A DNA stretch of 64,000 nt from contig JAPOXG010000010.1 in the NCBI GenBank assembly GCA_026707225.1, forward strand, positions 186,001-250,000, in the 5' to 3' direction. Source of the stretch: Chloroflexota bacterium (lineage in GTDB: Bacteria > Chloroflexota > Anaerolineae > Aggregatilineales > Phototrophicaceae). A program made the position numbers and the translations under genes. The notes beneath the pieces were generated by a model that was not told the origin of the DNA, ran no database searches, and saw only the letters and a list, made by a program, of their open reading frames with translations. Positions 27,820 to 37,759 of the stretch are shown one piece after another. The stretch's first letter is position 1. Every line of letters starts with the position of its first letter.

Positions 27820-28278
27820 TCAACTGCTGAGTTCGTAGCCCCGCGCGCGCAGGTTCTTCTTCATGTCGCTTACCACTTTGCGCCCGATTCCCTGGATCGC
27901 CAAAATGCTGTTCTCGTCGTCTTCGTCTCCTAAACGATCGAGCACATCGGAGACTACGGTTATGCCGTTCGATTCGAGGATATTGGTGTAGCGTGCGCCG
28001 ATGTCGAGATCGTTAATCGGGAGGTCAAGCGGTGTGCGCTCCGCCGCGGCATTGTCGAGCGCCGTGCGGATCTCGTCGCGCTGCTGCAAGCGCTTCATGA
28101 ACTTGTCGACGCGGCCTTCGGTATCGACGATGCGTTGTTCGCCCGTATAGAAGGGGTGACAGTTCGAGCAGATCTCAACCGTCAGCGACTCGACGGTCGA
28201 GCCGGTCGTCCAGGTGGTGCCGCAGGTCATGCAGCGCACTGGCGTCTCGTGCCAAACGGGGTGGATGCCTTCTCTCAT
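27820..28278 (-). CDS. rpmE: Ribosomal protein bL31 fused to an RNA polymerase alpha-CTD-like domain
   Basis: The first 66 residues are a zinc-type bL31 ([20 protein letters not shown], with C16, C19, C37 and C40, and [23 protein letters not shown]). A linker (67-84) leads to residues 85-150, which match the alpha C-terminal domain of RNA polymerase: [18 protein letters not shown], then a predicted turn, then [20 protein letters not shown] in the place of the alpha-CTD NFGKKSLDEI hairpin. Ordinary bL31 is about 65-90 residues; this is 152. The start at 28278 has GGAGG six bases upstream. It follows rpmA by 58 bases in the rplU-rpmA-rpmE run. The fusion role is unknown. Confidence 0.88.
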   Translation of the reverse strand: MREGIHPVWHETPVRCMTCGTTWTTGSTVESLTVEICSNCHPFYTGEQRIVDTEGRVDKFMKRLQQRDEIRTALDNAAAERTPLDLPINDLDIGARYTNILESNGITVVSDVLDRLGDEDDENSILAIQGIGRKVVSDMKKNLRARGYELSS

Positions 28279-28336
28279 GGATTCCTCCGCGCATTTGCGA
28301 TTCTTGCGAAATGCGCAAATGACTTGCGCTGCTGGC

Positions 28337-28624
28337 TCAAATGACGGACTGCCCGGTCTTCGAATGCGAATCGTAAACAGAAATCCGTTTCCGCCCTTTA
28401 CGTCCGCGAATTTTTTCAAAGGTGACGAAACCGGCCCTGGTGGCGAAGATTGTGTAATCCTTGCCCATGCCAACGCCATCGCCCGGGTGAAACTTGCTGC
28501 CGCGCTGCCGGACGATGATATTGCCCGGGATGACAAATTCGCCGCCGAAGTTCTTGACGCCCAGGCGTTTTGAATTGCTGTCGCGCCCGTTGCTGGATGA
28601 ACCGCCGCCCTTTTTGTGCGCCAT
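28337..28624 (-). CDS. rpmA: 50S ribosomal protein bL27
   Basis: 95 residues with the family sequence [32 protein letters not shown] and [12 protein letters not shown]. It lacks the extra N-terminal propeptide that some Firmicutes cleave, so its functional N-terminus is directly encoded. It is located 25 bases after rplU, with a GGAGG-type Shine-Dalgarno sequence. Confidence 0.97.
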   Translation of the reverse strand: MAHKKGGGSSSNGRDSNSKRLGVKNFGGEFVIPGNIIVRQRGSKFHPGDGVGMGKDYTIFATRAGFVTFEKIRGRKGRKRISVYDSHSKTGQSVI

Positions 28625-28649
28625 TGCGATTTGCCTCCTTTAGCCGGGA

Positions 28650-28961
28650 TTACAAGGCGATGTCTTCAATGCGGAGCCGCGTGTAATATTGGCGGTGGCC
28701 CTGTTTGCGGCGATAATTTGTGCGCTGACGGTACTTGTAGACGATGATCTTCTTGCCGCGGAACTGCTCCACCACTGTGGCGGTGACCAACGCGCCATCG
28801 ACTCGTGGCTGCCCGACGCGGGTGTCATCGCCGTCCGCAATCAAGAGAACATCGGAGATTTCTATAGATTCGCCCACTTCTTGCGGCAAGCGATCCACAT
28901 CAATCGTCCCGCCGACTTCCGCTCGATACTGCTTGCCGCCACTGCGAATGATTGCGTACAT
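28650..28961 (-). CDS. rplU: 50S ribosomal protein bL21
   Basis: 103 residues starting [17 protein letters not shown], with [17 protein letters not shown] near the C-terminus, both typical of bL21. The ATG at 28961 is chosen over an in-frame TTG 15 bases earlier because it has AGGA upstream and matches the family start. First gene of the rplU-rpmA-rpmE operon, behind a strong promoter and a leader of about 110 bases. Confidence 0.97.
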   Translation of the reverse strand: MYAIIRSGGKQYRAEVGGTIDVDRLPQEVGESIEISDVLLIADGDDTRVGQPRVDGALVTATVVEQFRGKKIIVYKYRQRTNYRRKQGHRQYYTRLRIEDIAL

Positions 28962-29078
28962 GATGTCCTGTTCCAATCTTCACTTGGCTTCTCCGCAGCT
29001 GAGGCCAGACCACAGGCTCCGCTCACGGGGAAAATTGGTCGCGCTAAATACCCCACTGCCTTCAGTAGGGCGGTGCGC

Positions 29079-29108
29079 ATTGTAAACAACTCGTCTGCTG
29101 TTCGTCAA
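29079..29108 (-). promoter_or_regulatory. Promoter of the rplU-rpmA-rpmE operon
   Basis: Read leftward, TTGACG (29108-29103) and TACAAT (29084-29079) are 18 bases apart. Transcription would begin near 29072, leaving a 110-base leader before rplU. The leader has short GC-rich inverted segments that could allow feedback by ribosomal protein, but I see no specific known leader motif. Confidence 0.65.
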
Positions 29109-29142
29109 GTCTAAGTTCGCGGCGCGAAATGGCGGGCTCAGA

Positions 29143-30207
29143 TCATGTGATGAACATCGCGTCGCCAAAGGAATAGAAACGGTAATTCATCTGTTTCGCC
29201 GTTTCATAAGTGGCGAGCAAAGTCTCGCGACCGACGAAGGCGCTGAGCATCATCAGCAGCGTCGATCGCGGAAGATGAAAGTTGCTAATCATCGCGTCAA
29301 CGGCGCGCCATTGGTAGCCAGGGTAGATGAACAAACCTGTTTGCGCCTCAAATGCCACCAGCGGCTCGCCTCTATCGGGAGGGGCAACCGGGCTGGGTTT
29401 GGTCGGTTCGCCGCCGGCGGCCAGGATGGCGCTCGTCTCAATCGCGCGCGCGGAAGTGGTGCCGACGGCGACGACCCGGCCGCCCGCTTGCCGGGCTTCG
29501 TTTATAATTTCAGCATTGTGCTGGTCTAGCGATGCGAATTCGCGGTGAATCTTGTGATCGCTCACGCGCTCCACCGACACCGGCTGAAAGGTGTCGAGTC
29601 CGATATGCAAGGTGCAGGTGGCCAGCCTGATGCCTTTCCGCTTCAGCCTGACGAGCAGACTATGCGTGAAATGCAGCCCAGCGGTTGGCGCCGCCGCCGA
29701 ACCCTCTATCTCGCTGTAAACGGTCTGATAGCGCTCGCTATCGCCCAGTGGCTTACCGATATAGGGAGGCAGCGGCATTGCTCCTTGCTCCGCCAAGAAC
29801 TCGCGCGCCGGTTGGTTGAATTCGATGACTCGCTGGGACCTTTCCAGCGTTTTGATGACCGTGCCAAACACGCCGCCTGGAAGCTGCAAGCACGTACCTG
29901 TTCCTATATTTCTACCGCCCACCAGCGCCAGCCAGCGTCGATCGATCAGTGGCTTCAACAGCAAGATTTCCGCCTTGCCGCCGCTAATTGCCTTGATGGC
30001 GTTCAGGCGGGCCGGAATCACGCGTGAATTGTTGAGAACGAGGACATCGTCGCCGCCCAGCATGTCGACGATGTCGCCGAATATGTGGTGCGAAAGCGCG
30101 CCCGATCTGCGGTCCAGTCGCAGCAATTTTGCGGAATCTCTAGGCTCGGCGGGCGTCTGCGCAATGTAGCTTGCGGGCAAGTCGTAATCGAAGTCGGCGA
30201 CGTTCAT
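29143..30207 (-). CDS. queA: tRNA preQ1 ribosyltransferase-isomerase QueA
   Basis: Transfers ribose from S-adenosylmethionine to preQ1 in tRNA to make epoxyqueuosine. The 354-residue protein begins [29 protein letters not shown] and includes [23 protein letters not shown] and the C-terminal [18 protein letters not shown], all QueA signatures. Its start overlaps the ruvB stop by four bases, so the pair is co-translated, as seen in many bacteria. Confidence 0.96.
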   Translation of the reverse strand: MNVADFDYDLPASYIAQTPAEPRDSAKLLRLDRRSGALSHHIFGDIVDMLGGDDVLVLNNSRVIPARLNAIKAISGGKAEILLLKPLIDRRWLALVGGRNIGTGTCLQLPGGVFGTVIKTLERSQRVIEFNQPAREFLAEQGAMPLPPYIGKPLGDSERYQTVYSEIEGSAAAPTAGLHFTHSLLVRLKRKGIRLATCTLHIGLDTFQPVSVERVSDHKIHREFASLDQHNAEIINEARQAGGRVVAVGTTSARAIETSAILAAGGEPTKPSPVAPPDRGEPLVAFEAQTGLFIYPGYQWRAVDAMISNFHLPRSTLLMMLSAFVGRETLLATYETAKQMNYRFYSFGDAMFIT

Positions 30208-31235
30208 AGCAGGCGCTGCTGAGCATCGTCTCTGTCCTCGGGGTAGGCGATGCCGAGGTGACGATAGGCGTGTTCCGTGCAGGTGCGTCCGCGCGGCGTG
30301 CGATCAATGAAGCCAAGCTGAATCAAATAAGGCTCGTAGACGTCCATGATGGTGGCTCTGTCTTCGCTGATGGCGGCGCCTATGGTATCCAGCCCGACGG
30401 GTCCGCCGCCGAACTTCTCGATGATGGTCGACAGGATCCGCCGGTCCACATCATCCAAGCCCAGATGATCAATCTCCATCAAATCCAGCGCTTCTTGCGT
30501 GACCGCCATGGTAATGACGCCATCCGCCCGCGCCTCGGCGTAATCCCGCACGCGCCGCAAGAGGCGCAAGCCGACGCGTGGCGTTCCGCGAGCGCGTTGC
30601 GCGATCTCGACCGCGGCCTCGCCGTCGATCTCGACATTGAGCATGCGCGCAGCGCGCAGGACGATGCTTTCAATCGCGGCCGGCTCATAAAAGTCGAGCC
30701 GGAAGCGGGCGCCGAAGCGATCGCGCAAGGGCGACGCCAGAAGCGCCAGCCGCGTCGTGGCGCCAATAACCGTAAAGCGCGGCAGGTTCAAGCGCAAGGT
30801 CTTCGCCGCTGGTCCTTTGCCGATAACAATATCGAGCACAAAGTCTTCCATCGCCGGGTAGAGGATTTCTTCGACCGCTTTTCCCAGGCGATGCACCTCA
30901 TCGATGAAGAGAATGTCGCCTTGCTTGAGGTGGGTCAGAATAGCGGCCAGATCGCCTGGACGTTCAATCGCGGGGCCGGCGGTGACCCGTATGTTGGTTC
31001 CGACTTCATTGGCGATGACATAAGCGAGCGACGTCTTGCCCAAGCCCGGCGGACCATAAAACAGGACGTGATCGATCGCTTCTTCGCGCGCGGCGGCCGC
31101 GTCGATGATAATGCTCAGGTTCTCGCGCACGCGGTCTTGACCGACGATGTCTACCAGGCGCTGTGGACGCAGGGCGATATTATCTCGTTCAGATTGCTTC
31201 GGTCGCCCGCTGACGACGCGCCCATCCTCAGACAT
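30204..31235 (-). CDS. ruvB: Holliday junction branch-migration ATPase RuvB
   Basis: AAA+ hexameric motor for branch migration with RuvA. Visible are [12 protein letters not shown], Walker [13 protein letters not shown], Walker [10 protein letters not shown], sensor [18 protein letters not shown] and a winged-helix C-terminal domain ending [14 protein letters not shown] use the ATG at 31235 (343 residues, normal length), since the longer frame to a TTG at 31298 would start inside the putative promoter. It overlaps queA by four bases. Confidence 0.96.
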   Translation of the reverse strand: MSEDGRVVSGRPKQSERDNIALRPQRLVDIVGQDRVRENLSIIIDAAAAREEAIDHVLFYGPPGLGKTSLAYVIANEVGTNIRVTAGPAIERPGDLAAILTHLKQGDILFIDEVHRLGKAVEEILYPAMEDFVLDIVIGKGPAAKTLRLNLPRFTVIGATTRLALLASPLRDRFGARFRLDFYEPAAIESIVLRAARMLNVEIDGEAAVEIAQRARGTPRVGLRLLRRVRDYAEARADGVITMAVTQEALDLMEIDHLGLDDVDRRILSTIIEKFGGGPVGLDTIGAAISEDRATIMDVYEPYLIQLGFIDRTPRGRTCTEHAYRHLGIAYPEDRDDAQQRLL

Positions 31236-31270
31236 CGATTGCGCAGTCGGTTTCCCTACGATTTCATGCC

Positions 31271-31298
31271 AGTATAGACGAGTGGTTTGCGGATTCAA
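31271..31298 (-). promoter_or_regulatory. Promoter of ruvB-queA
   Basis: Read leftward, TTGAAT (31298-31293) and TATACT (31276-31271) are 16 bases apart. Transcription would begin near 31264, about 30 bases before the ruvB ATG at 31235. Confidence 0.5.
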
Positions 31299-31363
31299 TG
31301 CTCGCTTTATAGAATGGGAGTCGGCACGTCGCGCTCAGAACGCGCCGACAAGAAAGGACGCTT

Positions 31364-31984
31364 ATGCAGCTGCAGGTTTCGACGCATCCGCTGGCCAAAC
31401 ACAAACTGACTGTGCTGCGAGATACCAGCACCGATCATCGCAAATTCCGTGAGCTGGTGCGGGAGTTGGCGCTGCTGCTCTGTTATGAGGCGACGCAGGA
31501 TCTACAATTGGAACGCACAGCAGTCACGACGCCTATGGGCGAAGCGGCCGGCTGGGTGGCACGTGAAGTCATCGGATTGGTGCCGATCATGCGCGCCGGT
31601 CTGGGACTGGTTGATGGCATCCAGGAACTGCTGCCAACGGTGCAAGTCTGGCATATAGGGCTTTATCGCGATGAAGAGACTCTGCGTCCGGTGGAGTATT
31701 ACAACAAGCTGCCGGCGGCGCCGACTGTGCAAGTATGCCTGGTGCTGGACCCCATGCTGGCGACCGGCGGCTCCGCCATTGCCACCGTCAATATCTTGAA
31801 GCGTTGGGGCGCGCGGCGCATCAAATACCTCGGCATCCTGGCGGCGCCCGAAGGCGTCGATGCGCTCTCCGCCGCCCATCCCGATGTGCCGATACACGTC
31901 GCCGAGCTGGATGAACGGCTCAACGATATCGGCTTTATCGTGCCTGGCCTGGGTGATGCCGGCGACCGGATGTTTGGAACCTGA
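31364..31984 (+). CDS. upp: Uracil phosphoribosyltransferase
   Basis: Salvages uracil to UMP with PRPP. The 206-residue protein has the UPRT order: [18 protein letters not shown] near the start, [14 protein letters not shown], the PRPP loop [13 protein letters not shown] and the uracil-binding [17 protein letters not shown]-terminus. The AAAGGA Shine-Dalgarno sequence lies seven bases before the ATG. The stop overlaps the next start by one base (TGATG), so it is coupled to the glycosyl-1-phosphate transferase downstream. Confidence 0.96.
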   Translation: MQLQVSTHPLAKHKLTVLRDTSTDHRKFRELVRELALLLCYEATQDLQLERTAVTTPMGEAAGWVAREVIGLVPIMRAGLGLVDGIQELLPTVQVWHIGLYRDEETLRPVEYYNKLPAAPTVQVCLVLDPMLATGGSAIATVNILKRWGARRIKYLGILAAPEGVDALSAAHPDVPIHVAELDERLNDIGFIVPGLGDAGDRMFGT

Positions 31985-33069
31985 TGCTGCGACTGTACGC
32001 ATTCATCATTGTGTTTAACACGGCGCTGGCGTCGGCTCTGTTAATCGTGCCGCTGGCGCGATATTTCAGCATGCGCTTTGGCGTCACCTCTGTGCCTGGC
32101 GGTCGCCGCCAGGAACGGGTCGCGATGCCAAAACTGGGCGGGATGGTCATCTTCGTCGGCTTCACCGTTGCCGTCGTTCTGGCGCAGTTCGTCCCGATTG
32201 AACGCAGCGATCCCTATGAGATATTCCGGCTCGTCGGGCTTGTCCTGGGCAGCGCAGTGATATTCGCTCTTGGCCTCGCTGACGACTTTTATGGCTTGAA
32301 CTGGTTTCAGATATTTCTGGGCCAGATCGTCACATCGGCGATCGCGATCATCTTTCAGATCTTTATCGCTTTCTTTAACAATCCTTTCACTGGCGCCCAA
32401 ACGGCGGAATGGTCGCCGATCGTCACAGTCGCGCTGACCATGTTTTGGCTGGTGCTGATGATGAATACCGTCAATCTCCTAGATGGGTCGGATGGGTTGG
32501 CCGGGGGCATCGCCTTGATTGCCGCGCTTGTACTTTTCCTCAACAGCGCTGTCCGCCTGTCGCCACCGCAAACGAGCATTAGTCTCTTGCCGCTGGCCTT
32601 GGCCGGCGCTCTGCTGGGCTTTCTGATCCATAACTTTTATCCCGCTCGCCTCTATATGGGCGGCAGCGCCTGGTTTCTTGGCTACGTGCTGGGCACCTTG
32701 AGCATCATCGGCGGCGCAAAAATGGCGACGATACTGCTCGTCATGGGTTTGCCCCTGATGGATTTGGGCTGGCAGATCGTCAACCGCGTCCGTCATGGCA
32801 ATAATCCCTTTCGAGGGGACCGCGGGCATCTGCATTTCCGCCTGTTGGACAATGGCATCTTCAGCCCGCGGCAGATGGCTCTCGTCTATTATTCGATTTG
32901 CGCCTTCTTCGGTTTCCTGACCCTGGTGACCACCAGTCAGATGTTTAAGTTCATCGCCTTTGCCTTCATGCTTATTTGCATTGCGATCGGTTTTGTCGCG
33001 GTGGGGCGGATTTCGGCGCTTCAAGACGATGGCGCCGCAGCGACCTCGTCGTCTTCGTCATCAGGGTAG
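31984..33069 (+). CDS. WecA/MraY-family undecaprenyl-phosphate sugar-1-phosphate transferase
   Basis: 361 residues with about ten or eleven membrane segments. The family motifs are all visible: a VPGGRRQERVAMPKLGG loop near residue 37, the DDFYG metal motif (LADDFYGLNWF), NTVNLLDGSDGLAGG near residue 160, and the later GDRGHLHFRLLDNG loop with the catalytic histidine cluster (HxH). This type moves a UDP-sugar phosphate onto undecaprenyl phosphate to start envelope polysaccharide or cell-wall glycan synthesis. It is WecA/TagO-like rather than MraY, but the donor sugar is not determinable. The 3' end overlaps the convergent gene at 33021 by 49 bases. Confidence 0.88.
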   Translation: MLRLYAFIIVFNTALASALLIVPLARYFSMRFGVTSVPGGRRQERVAMPKLGGMVIFVGFTVAVVLAQFVPIERSDPYEIFRLVGLVLGSAVIFALGLADDFYGLNWFQIFLGQIVTSAIAIIFQIFIAFFNNPFTGAQTAEWSPIVTVALTMFWLVLMMNTVNLLDGSDGLAGGIALIAALVLFLNSAVRLSPPQTSISLLPLALAGALLGFLIHNFYPARLYMGGSAWFLGYVLGTLSIIGGAKMATILLVMGLPLMDLGWQIVNRVRHGNNPFRGDRGHLHFRLLDNGIFSPRQMALVYYSICAFFGFLTLVTTSQMFKFIAFAFMLICIAIGFVAVGRISALQDDGAAATSSSSSSG

Positions 33070-34559
33070 GCGTCTCCTTCGTCCAATAGCTCGTATGTAA
33101 ACTCGCTGTCACTTGGCCGCGGCGGCTTATTTGGAGAGCGCCTGGACGGTTTCGGCGCTGGCTTCGTCTTCGCGACGAAACCCCGACGTTGCGTGGCAGC
33201 AGCTGATTCCTCTTCATCATTAATCATTTTGGCCGGTGGAACATCGGGCGATGCGTCGCTGGTCTCAGATTCACTCTCTGTGCGAGACTTCATGGCGAAG
33301 GGCCTCGGGAAATAATTATCGCTGGCGGATTCTCCGCCGTCATCTACGATAGCAGCGTCATCATCCTCGCTTGACCCGGCATTAGCAAAAGGACGGCTGA
33401 AAGGCGCATTCTCGCCGTCAGCTGCCTCTTGCGTTTCGCCAATTGAATTTGCCTGCTGGCGAGCCTCATTCGGCTGCGACGATCGATTGACTGGAGCGGG
33501 AGAGACGCTGTCGATTGCCGCAGACGCCCGCCGCGCCGGTGACGGCCGCTCAAGCTGCGCTGTTGCTCGAGAGGGCAAGCTTGTCGGCTTCGACCATGAG
33601 TCGTCGCGATGCATCCGGTCTGATTGCGTCTCAGTTAAGTTTACGACAGCGACAGCGCTCCGGCTCACCGGTTCTCGCCCTGGCGGTCCTGGAATCGGCA
33701 GTTTCAGATCGTATGCAGATCGAATCACCACGTTTGACGCTTTGCCCTGCTGCTCCTGTCGAGATGCCCGTCGCTCGCGCCCTTGCATCGCCTTTCGCTC
33801 TTGCGCTTCCCGTCGCGACATCGCAATCATCTTGCCGGCAGTGAAGGTAGCGCTCTTGCCTGTGACCCGCTCGATCAACGTCTCAATGGCGCCCAATACA
33901 AGCGCCGCGGCGGCATTAATGAGCATCATCTGCAGCATGACCAGCGCCAAACTGCCGGCAAGGCTCTCGATTCCTTGAGTGATTGACGCTTCTAAGCCGC
34001 CGCCGATCACCCAGGCGACTATCATCAGCGCGCCTGTCGTGGCGGCAAGGGCGGTTTTTTGGACCGCGCTCAGCTTCCACTGCAGCGCGGGGAACATGGT
34101 GTTGGCAACTGTGAAGGCCAGATAGAACCAGAGCCAGAAGTCTGCGGTCCTGGTCACGCGGGACAGAGCGAGCGCCAGATCGTCAATGCTGCCGGAAGCG
34201 GCGATGGCGGCGGCATCTTGCCAACTGAATATCCGCGCGGCGATCATCCACAAGCAGACCAAGCCCGCCAAAATCGGCGCCAACTTGGCTAACGAATAAC
34301 GGATGGCGCCCGATTGCGGGGAAATGCGAATGAAATTCAGTTGGAGCTCGCCGATTTCTTGTTCCGCTGGAAAGGCAATGGCGCGCTCCGCCCGTACGTT
34401 TAGGATGCCCGCGGCCAGCCAAAGCGACAATTCGTGCAGAAGAATGCCGGGCAGGAACAGGATGTAATAGAGAATCGTGGTCGTTTGAAAATTGTTGGTG
34501 AGCAGCCAGCCGACCTTGAATACGTGCTGATGCAGCCAGCGTTCAGTTTGGCGAAACAA
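33021..34559 (-). CDS. Membrane protein with HEL motif and long disordered tail, unknown function
   Basis: Residues 1-240 hold about five membrane segments, including LYYILFLPGILLHELSLWLAAG, where HEL followed by a tryptophan recalls site-2-protease helices but lacks the second histidine. Residues 250-512 are charged and low-complexity (Ser/Arg/Glu-rich), probably a disordered cytoplasmic tail. The TTG at 34559 has no Shine-Dalgarno sequence. The frame stays open upstream to just after the tpiA stop and encodes a hydrophobic segment (LDFLALVCILGFLLVLF). AAAGGAAG precedes a CTG at 34613, so a CTG start coupled to tpiA is plausible. It lies directly downstream of tpiA. Confidence 0.65.
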   Translation of the reverse strand: MFRQTERWLHQHVFKVGWLLTNNFQTTTILYYILFLPGILLHELSLWLAAGILNVRAERAIAFPAEQEIGELQLNFIRISPQSGAIRYSLAKLAPILAGLVCLWMIAARIFSWQDAAAIAASGSIDDLALALSRVTRTADFWLWFYLAFTVANTMFPALQWKLSAVQKTALAATTGALMIVAWVIGGGLEASITQGIESLAGSLALVMLQMMLINAAAALVLGAIETLIERVTGKSATFTAGKMIAMSRREAQERKAMQGRERRASRQEQQGKASNVVIRSAYDLKLPIPGPPGREPVSRSAVAVVNLTETQSDRMHRDDSWSKPTSLPSRATAQLERPSPARRASAAIDSVSPAPVNRSSQPNEARQQANSIGETQEAADGENAPFSRPFANAGSSEDDDAAIVDDGGESASDNYFPRPFAMKSRTESESETSDASPDVPPAKMINDEEESAAATQRRGFVAKTKPAPKPSRRSPNKPPRPSDSEFTYELLDEGDAYPDDEDDEVAAAPSS

Positions 34560-34614
34560 GACGAGCAGAAAGCCAAGGATGCAGACCAGGGCTAGGAAAT
34601 CCAGCGCTTGCAGA

Positions 34615-35391
34615 TTAGCTTCCTTTCACGCGCGCGGCGATTTCGACCAAGGCGGCGAAGTCGTCAGCATCGAGAGAAGCGCCGCCAACCAAAGCGCCAT
34701 CGATATTCGGCTGTGACATGAATTCTTCCATGTTGCCCGGCTTCACGCTGCCGCCGTATTGAATGCGCACGGTCTCGGCCGCGCCGTCCCCGTGGAGCTC
34801 GGCAATAGTATCCCGCAAGGCAGTTCGAATGATCTCGTCCGCCAATTCGCCGCTGGCGCTCTTGCCGCTTCCGATCGCCCAAATCGGCTCGTAAGCGATG
34901 ACGATGCGAGCCAGGTCCCCAGTCGTGATACCGTCCAGCGCGGCAATCACTTGAGAGCGGACGAAGGGCACAGTTTCGCCGGCTTCATACTGCGCCAGGC
35001 TCTCGCCGACGGCAATGATTGGCTGCAAGTCCGCCGCCAGGATTGCCTTCGCTTTGCGATTTACGCTTTCGTCGGACTCAGCGAGATAAGCGCGGCGCTC
35101 CGAGTGGCCGATGATGACGTATTCAACGTATGGTTGCAGCATGTCCGCGGATACTTGCGATGTGTAGGCGCCCTCGGCCTGCCAATGGGCGTCTTGCGCC
35201 GCGACCTTGACCGGCGAGTCTTGTAGCGCAGAGGCGACTGCTGTCATGGCCAGGAAGGTCGGCGCGACAACCCGCTCGACTTCGCCATAAGCCGCAAGCT
35301 TCGGCGCCAATTGGCGGACGAAGGCGACCGACTCCGCCGGCGATTTGTTCATCTTCCAGTTGCCCGCGATGATCGGCATTCTCGCCATCAT
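34615..35391 (-). CDS. tpiA: Triosephosphate isomerase
   Basis: Interconverts dihydroxyacetone phosphate and glyceraldehyde-3-phosphate. Key features: PIIAGNWKMNKS near the N-terminus, catalytic His in VIIGHSERRAYLAE, catalytic Glu in IAYEPIWAIGSGKSAS and the phosphate loop GALVGGASL. GAGGAG lies just before two consecutive ATGs (35391 and 35388); either gives about 258 residues. Last of the gapA-pgk-tpiA run on this strand. Confidence 0.96.
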   Translation of the reverse strand: MMARMPIIAGNWKMNKSPAESVAFVRQLAPKLAAYGEVERVVAPTFLAMTAVASALQDSPVKVAAQDAHWQAEGAYTSQVSADMLQPYVEYVIIGHSERRAYLAESDESVNRKAKAILAADLQPIIAVGESLAQYEAGETVPFVRSQVIAALDGITTGDLARIVIAYEPIWAIGSGKSASGELADEIIRTALRDTIAELHGDGAAETVRIQYGGSVKPGNMEEFMSQPNIDGALVGGASLDADDFAALVEIAARVKGS

Positions 35392-35493
35392 TTGCTCCTC
35401 AAGAGAAGTGAATTCTCTCACCTATTTTTACAATGGGAGTGGATGCAGCGCCAACGGAATGCGCATGTTTGGGCTGCGGAAGGTCATGCAGCG

Positions 35494-36681
35494 CTAGCGG
35501 TCCGAAAGCGATTCGATGCCTGGCAAGGCCTTGCCTTCGAGCAATTCCAGGCTGGCGCCGCCCCCGGTCGATATGTGCGAGATCTGCGCCGCCAAACCGG
35601 CTTGCTCAATTGCCGCTGCCGAGTCGCCGCCGCCGATGATCGTCGTCGCGCCTTTGGAGGTCGCGTCCGCCAGCGCCCGCGCCACCGCGACCGTGCCCGC
35701 GGCGAAAGCAGGCAGCTCGAAGACGCCCATCGGTCCATTCCAGACAACGGTCTTCGCCCCCACCAGCGCGTCCGCGAAGGCGGCAACCGCTGCCGGCCCG
35801 ATGTCCAAAGATTGCCAGCCCGGCGGCACATCGTCACTCGCCGAAATCTGCCGTTTAGCCGCATCGTCTTTGAATGCGTCCGCAATGACTTGGTCCACCG
35901 GCAATACGAGCTTGGCGCCGGCTCCAGCAAGTATGCTCCGCGCCAATTCCAGCGCATCGGTTTCCACCAGCGAATCGGCCATGTCGCGTCCTTGCGCGGC
36001 GAAAAATGTATTCGCCATCCCGCCCCCAACCAAGAGCTTGTCAACCTTGCCCAAGAGCGCATCAATCACATCGATCTTGCCAGAGACTTTCGCCCCGCCC
36101 AGAATCGCGATGAAGGGTCGCCCCGGGTCGTCCAGCGCTGTCGCCAAATAGTTGATTTCTTTCTCCAGCAGCAGTCCGGCGACTGCGGTCAGGCGCCCCG
36201 AGACGCCGACGTTTGACGCATGCGCGCGATGCGCCGTGCCAAAGGCGTCATTGACGAAGACATCACCGTGGGCTGCAAGCGCCGCCGCGAATCGCGGATC
36301 ATTTTTAGTTTCTCCCGCATGAAAGCGCGTATTCTCCAACAAGATCAGTCCGCCAGTCGGCAGGTCATTGATGGCGTCCTCGGCTTGAGGACCAATGCAA
36401 TCCGCGGCGAAAGCGACTTCACGTCCAAGCAATTGAGCCAGGGCAGGCGCGACTGGCGCCAGAGACAAGTCCGCCACGCGCTCGCCTTTGGGTCGTCCCA
36501 GGTGCGACATTAGAATCACAGCTTGCGGCTTGCAATCCAAAATGTACCGCAGCGTCGGCAGCGCGGCGCGGATGCGCGTCGTATCCGTGATCGTTTGGCC
36601 GTCAAGCGGCACGTTGAAGTCGACGCGCACAAGCGCGCGTTTGCCGCACAGCTCAATGTCACGAAGCGTCATCTTGCTCAT
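35494..36681 (-). CDS. pgk: Phosphoglycerate kinase
   Basis: Makes ATP from 1,3-bisphosphoglycerate. 395 residues with [27 protein letters not shown], the [13 protein letters not shown] block, [12 protein letters not shown], the nucleotide motif near residue 300 ([11 protein letters not shown]) and the C-terminal [26 protein letters not shown]. Standard length. It lies 70 bases after gapA; a strong hairpin occupies that gap. Confidence 0.97.
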   Translation of the reverse strand: MSKMTLRDIELCGKRALVRVDFNVPLDGQTITDTTRIRAALPTLRYILDCKPQAVILMSHLGRPKGERVADLSLAPVAPALAQLLGREVAFAADCIGPQAEDAINDLPTGGLILLENTRFHAGETKNDPRFAAALAAHGDVFVNDAFGTAHRAHASNVGVSGRLTAVAGLLLEKEINYLATALDDPGRPFIAILGGAKVSGKIDVIDALLGKVDKLLVGGGMANTFFAAQGRDMADSLVETDALELARSILAGAGAKLVLPVDQVIADAFKDDAAKRQISASDDVPPGWQSLDIGPAAVAAFADALVGAKTVVWNGPMGVFELPAFAAGTVAVARALADATSKGATTIIGGGDSAAAIEQAGLAAQISHISTGGGASLELLEGKALPGIESLSDR

Positions 36682-36706
36682 TTCGCTACGCTCCCGTCAA
36701 GGCGAA

Positions 36707-36732
36707 AAGGGCGAGGATCGTCTCTCGCCCTT
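36707..36732 (-). terminator. Hairpin between gapA and pgk (attenuator or processing site)
   Basis: Read leftward, AAGGGCGAG and CTCGCCCTT form a perfect 9-base-pair stem with loop AGACGATC, followed by TT. The U-run is short, so partial termination or transcript stabilisation between gapA and pgk is more likely than a full stop. Confidence 0.5.
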
Positions 36733-36751
36733 GCATTAATTCAGCCCTTGG

Positions 36752-37759
36752 CTAGAGGCGGTCGCCGACGAATTTGGTCAAATCGGCTGTCCGGCAAGAG
36801 TAACCCCACTCGTTGTCGTACCAGGTGATGACTTTCACCAGGTCGCCGGCCACGTCTGTCGCCAGCGCGTCGATAACACTGGAATGCGGATTGCCAATGT
36901 AATCGGTGGATACCAGCGGCTCATGCGAGACATCGAGGTAACCGCGCATGGGACCAGCCGCCGCTTCTTCAAAGGCGTCAATCAATTCGGATTTGCCGGG
37001 CCTGCGATCCACCGACGCGACAAAATCGACCAGGGAGCCGGTTGGGGTCGGCACGCGAACAGCCATGCCATCGAATTTCCCCTGCAGCTCGGGCACGACC
37101 AGCGCGACAGCTTGCGCGGCGCCGGTGCTGGTAGGTATCATGTTGACGGCGGCCGCCCGCGCTCGGCGCAGGTCGCTGTGGGGCAGGTCGAGAATCTGCT
37201 GATCGTTGGTATAGCTGTGGATGGTCGTCATGAAACCTTGGCGGATGCCAAAGGCATCGTTGACCACTTTGGCGGCCGGCGCCAAACAGTTGGTTGTGCA
37301 AGACGCGTTCGACAAGACGTGGTGCGACGACGAGTCGTACCAGTCCTGGTTGACACCCAAGACTATCGTGATGTCTTCGCCTTTGGCGGGCGCCGAGATG
37401 ATGACCTTGCTGGCGCCGGCGGCGATATGCTTCGAGGCGCTGGCTTTGTCGGTAAAGATACCGGTGCTCTCAATGACGACTTCGACTCCCAGCTCGCCCC
37501 AGGGCAGCTGCGCCGGATCACGCTCCGACAAGGCTTTGATCTCATCGCCGTCCACAATCAGCGCGCCGTCTGCCGCTTCCACCGAACCGGCGTAGACGCC
37601 ATAGTTGGAATCGTAACGAAATAGATGCGCCATCGTGTTCAACTCGCCCAAATCGTTGAAGGCGACCACATCAATGACGTTGGGGTAGTATTCGCGGATC
37701 GCTTTCAGCACCTGGCGGCCGATGCGTCCAAATCCGTTGATGCCGACGCGAATCGTCAT
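36752..37759 (-). CDS. gapA: Glyceraldehyde-3-phosphate dehydrogenase
   Basis: 335 residues. The NAD-binding N-terminus [20 protein letters not shown], catalytic Cys154 in [12 protein letters not shown], the catalytic histidine ([11 protein letters not shown]) and [11 protein letters not shown] near the end are all present. First gene of the gapA-pgk-tpiA order on this strand. A TATAAT-like -10 on the same strand lies at 37911-37906, about 145 bases upstream, but without a good -35. Confidence 0.97.
   Translation of the reverse strand: MTIRVGINGFGRIGRQVLKAIREYYPNVIDVVAFNDLGELNTMAHLFRYDSNYGVYAGSVEAADGALIVDGDEIKALSERDPAQLPWGELGVEVVIESTGIFTDKASASKHIAAGASKVIISAPAKGEDITIVLGVNQDWYDSSSHHVLSNASCTTNCLAPAAKVVNDAFGIRQGFMTTIHSYTNDQQILDLPHSDLRRARAAAVNMIPTSTGAAQAVALVVPELQGKFDGMAVRVPTPTGSLVDFVASVDRRPGKSELIDAFEEAAAGPMRGYLDVSHEPLVSTDYIGNPHSSVIDALATDVAGDLVKVITWYDNEWGYSCRTADLTKFVGDRL

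Noticed and set aside
30258..31277. Plus-strand 339-codon open frame
   Set aside because: Exact antisense shadow of ruvB, which has all AAA+ motifs in frame.
35311..36216. Plus-strand 301-codon open frame spanning tpiA and pgk
   Set aside because: It crosses two well-supported minus-strand genes and the gap between them; Arg-rich shadow coding.
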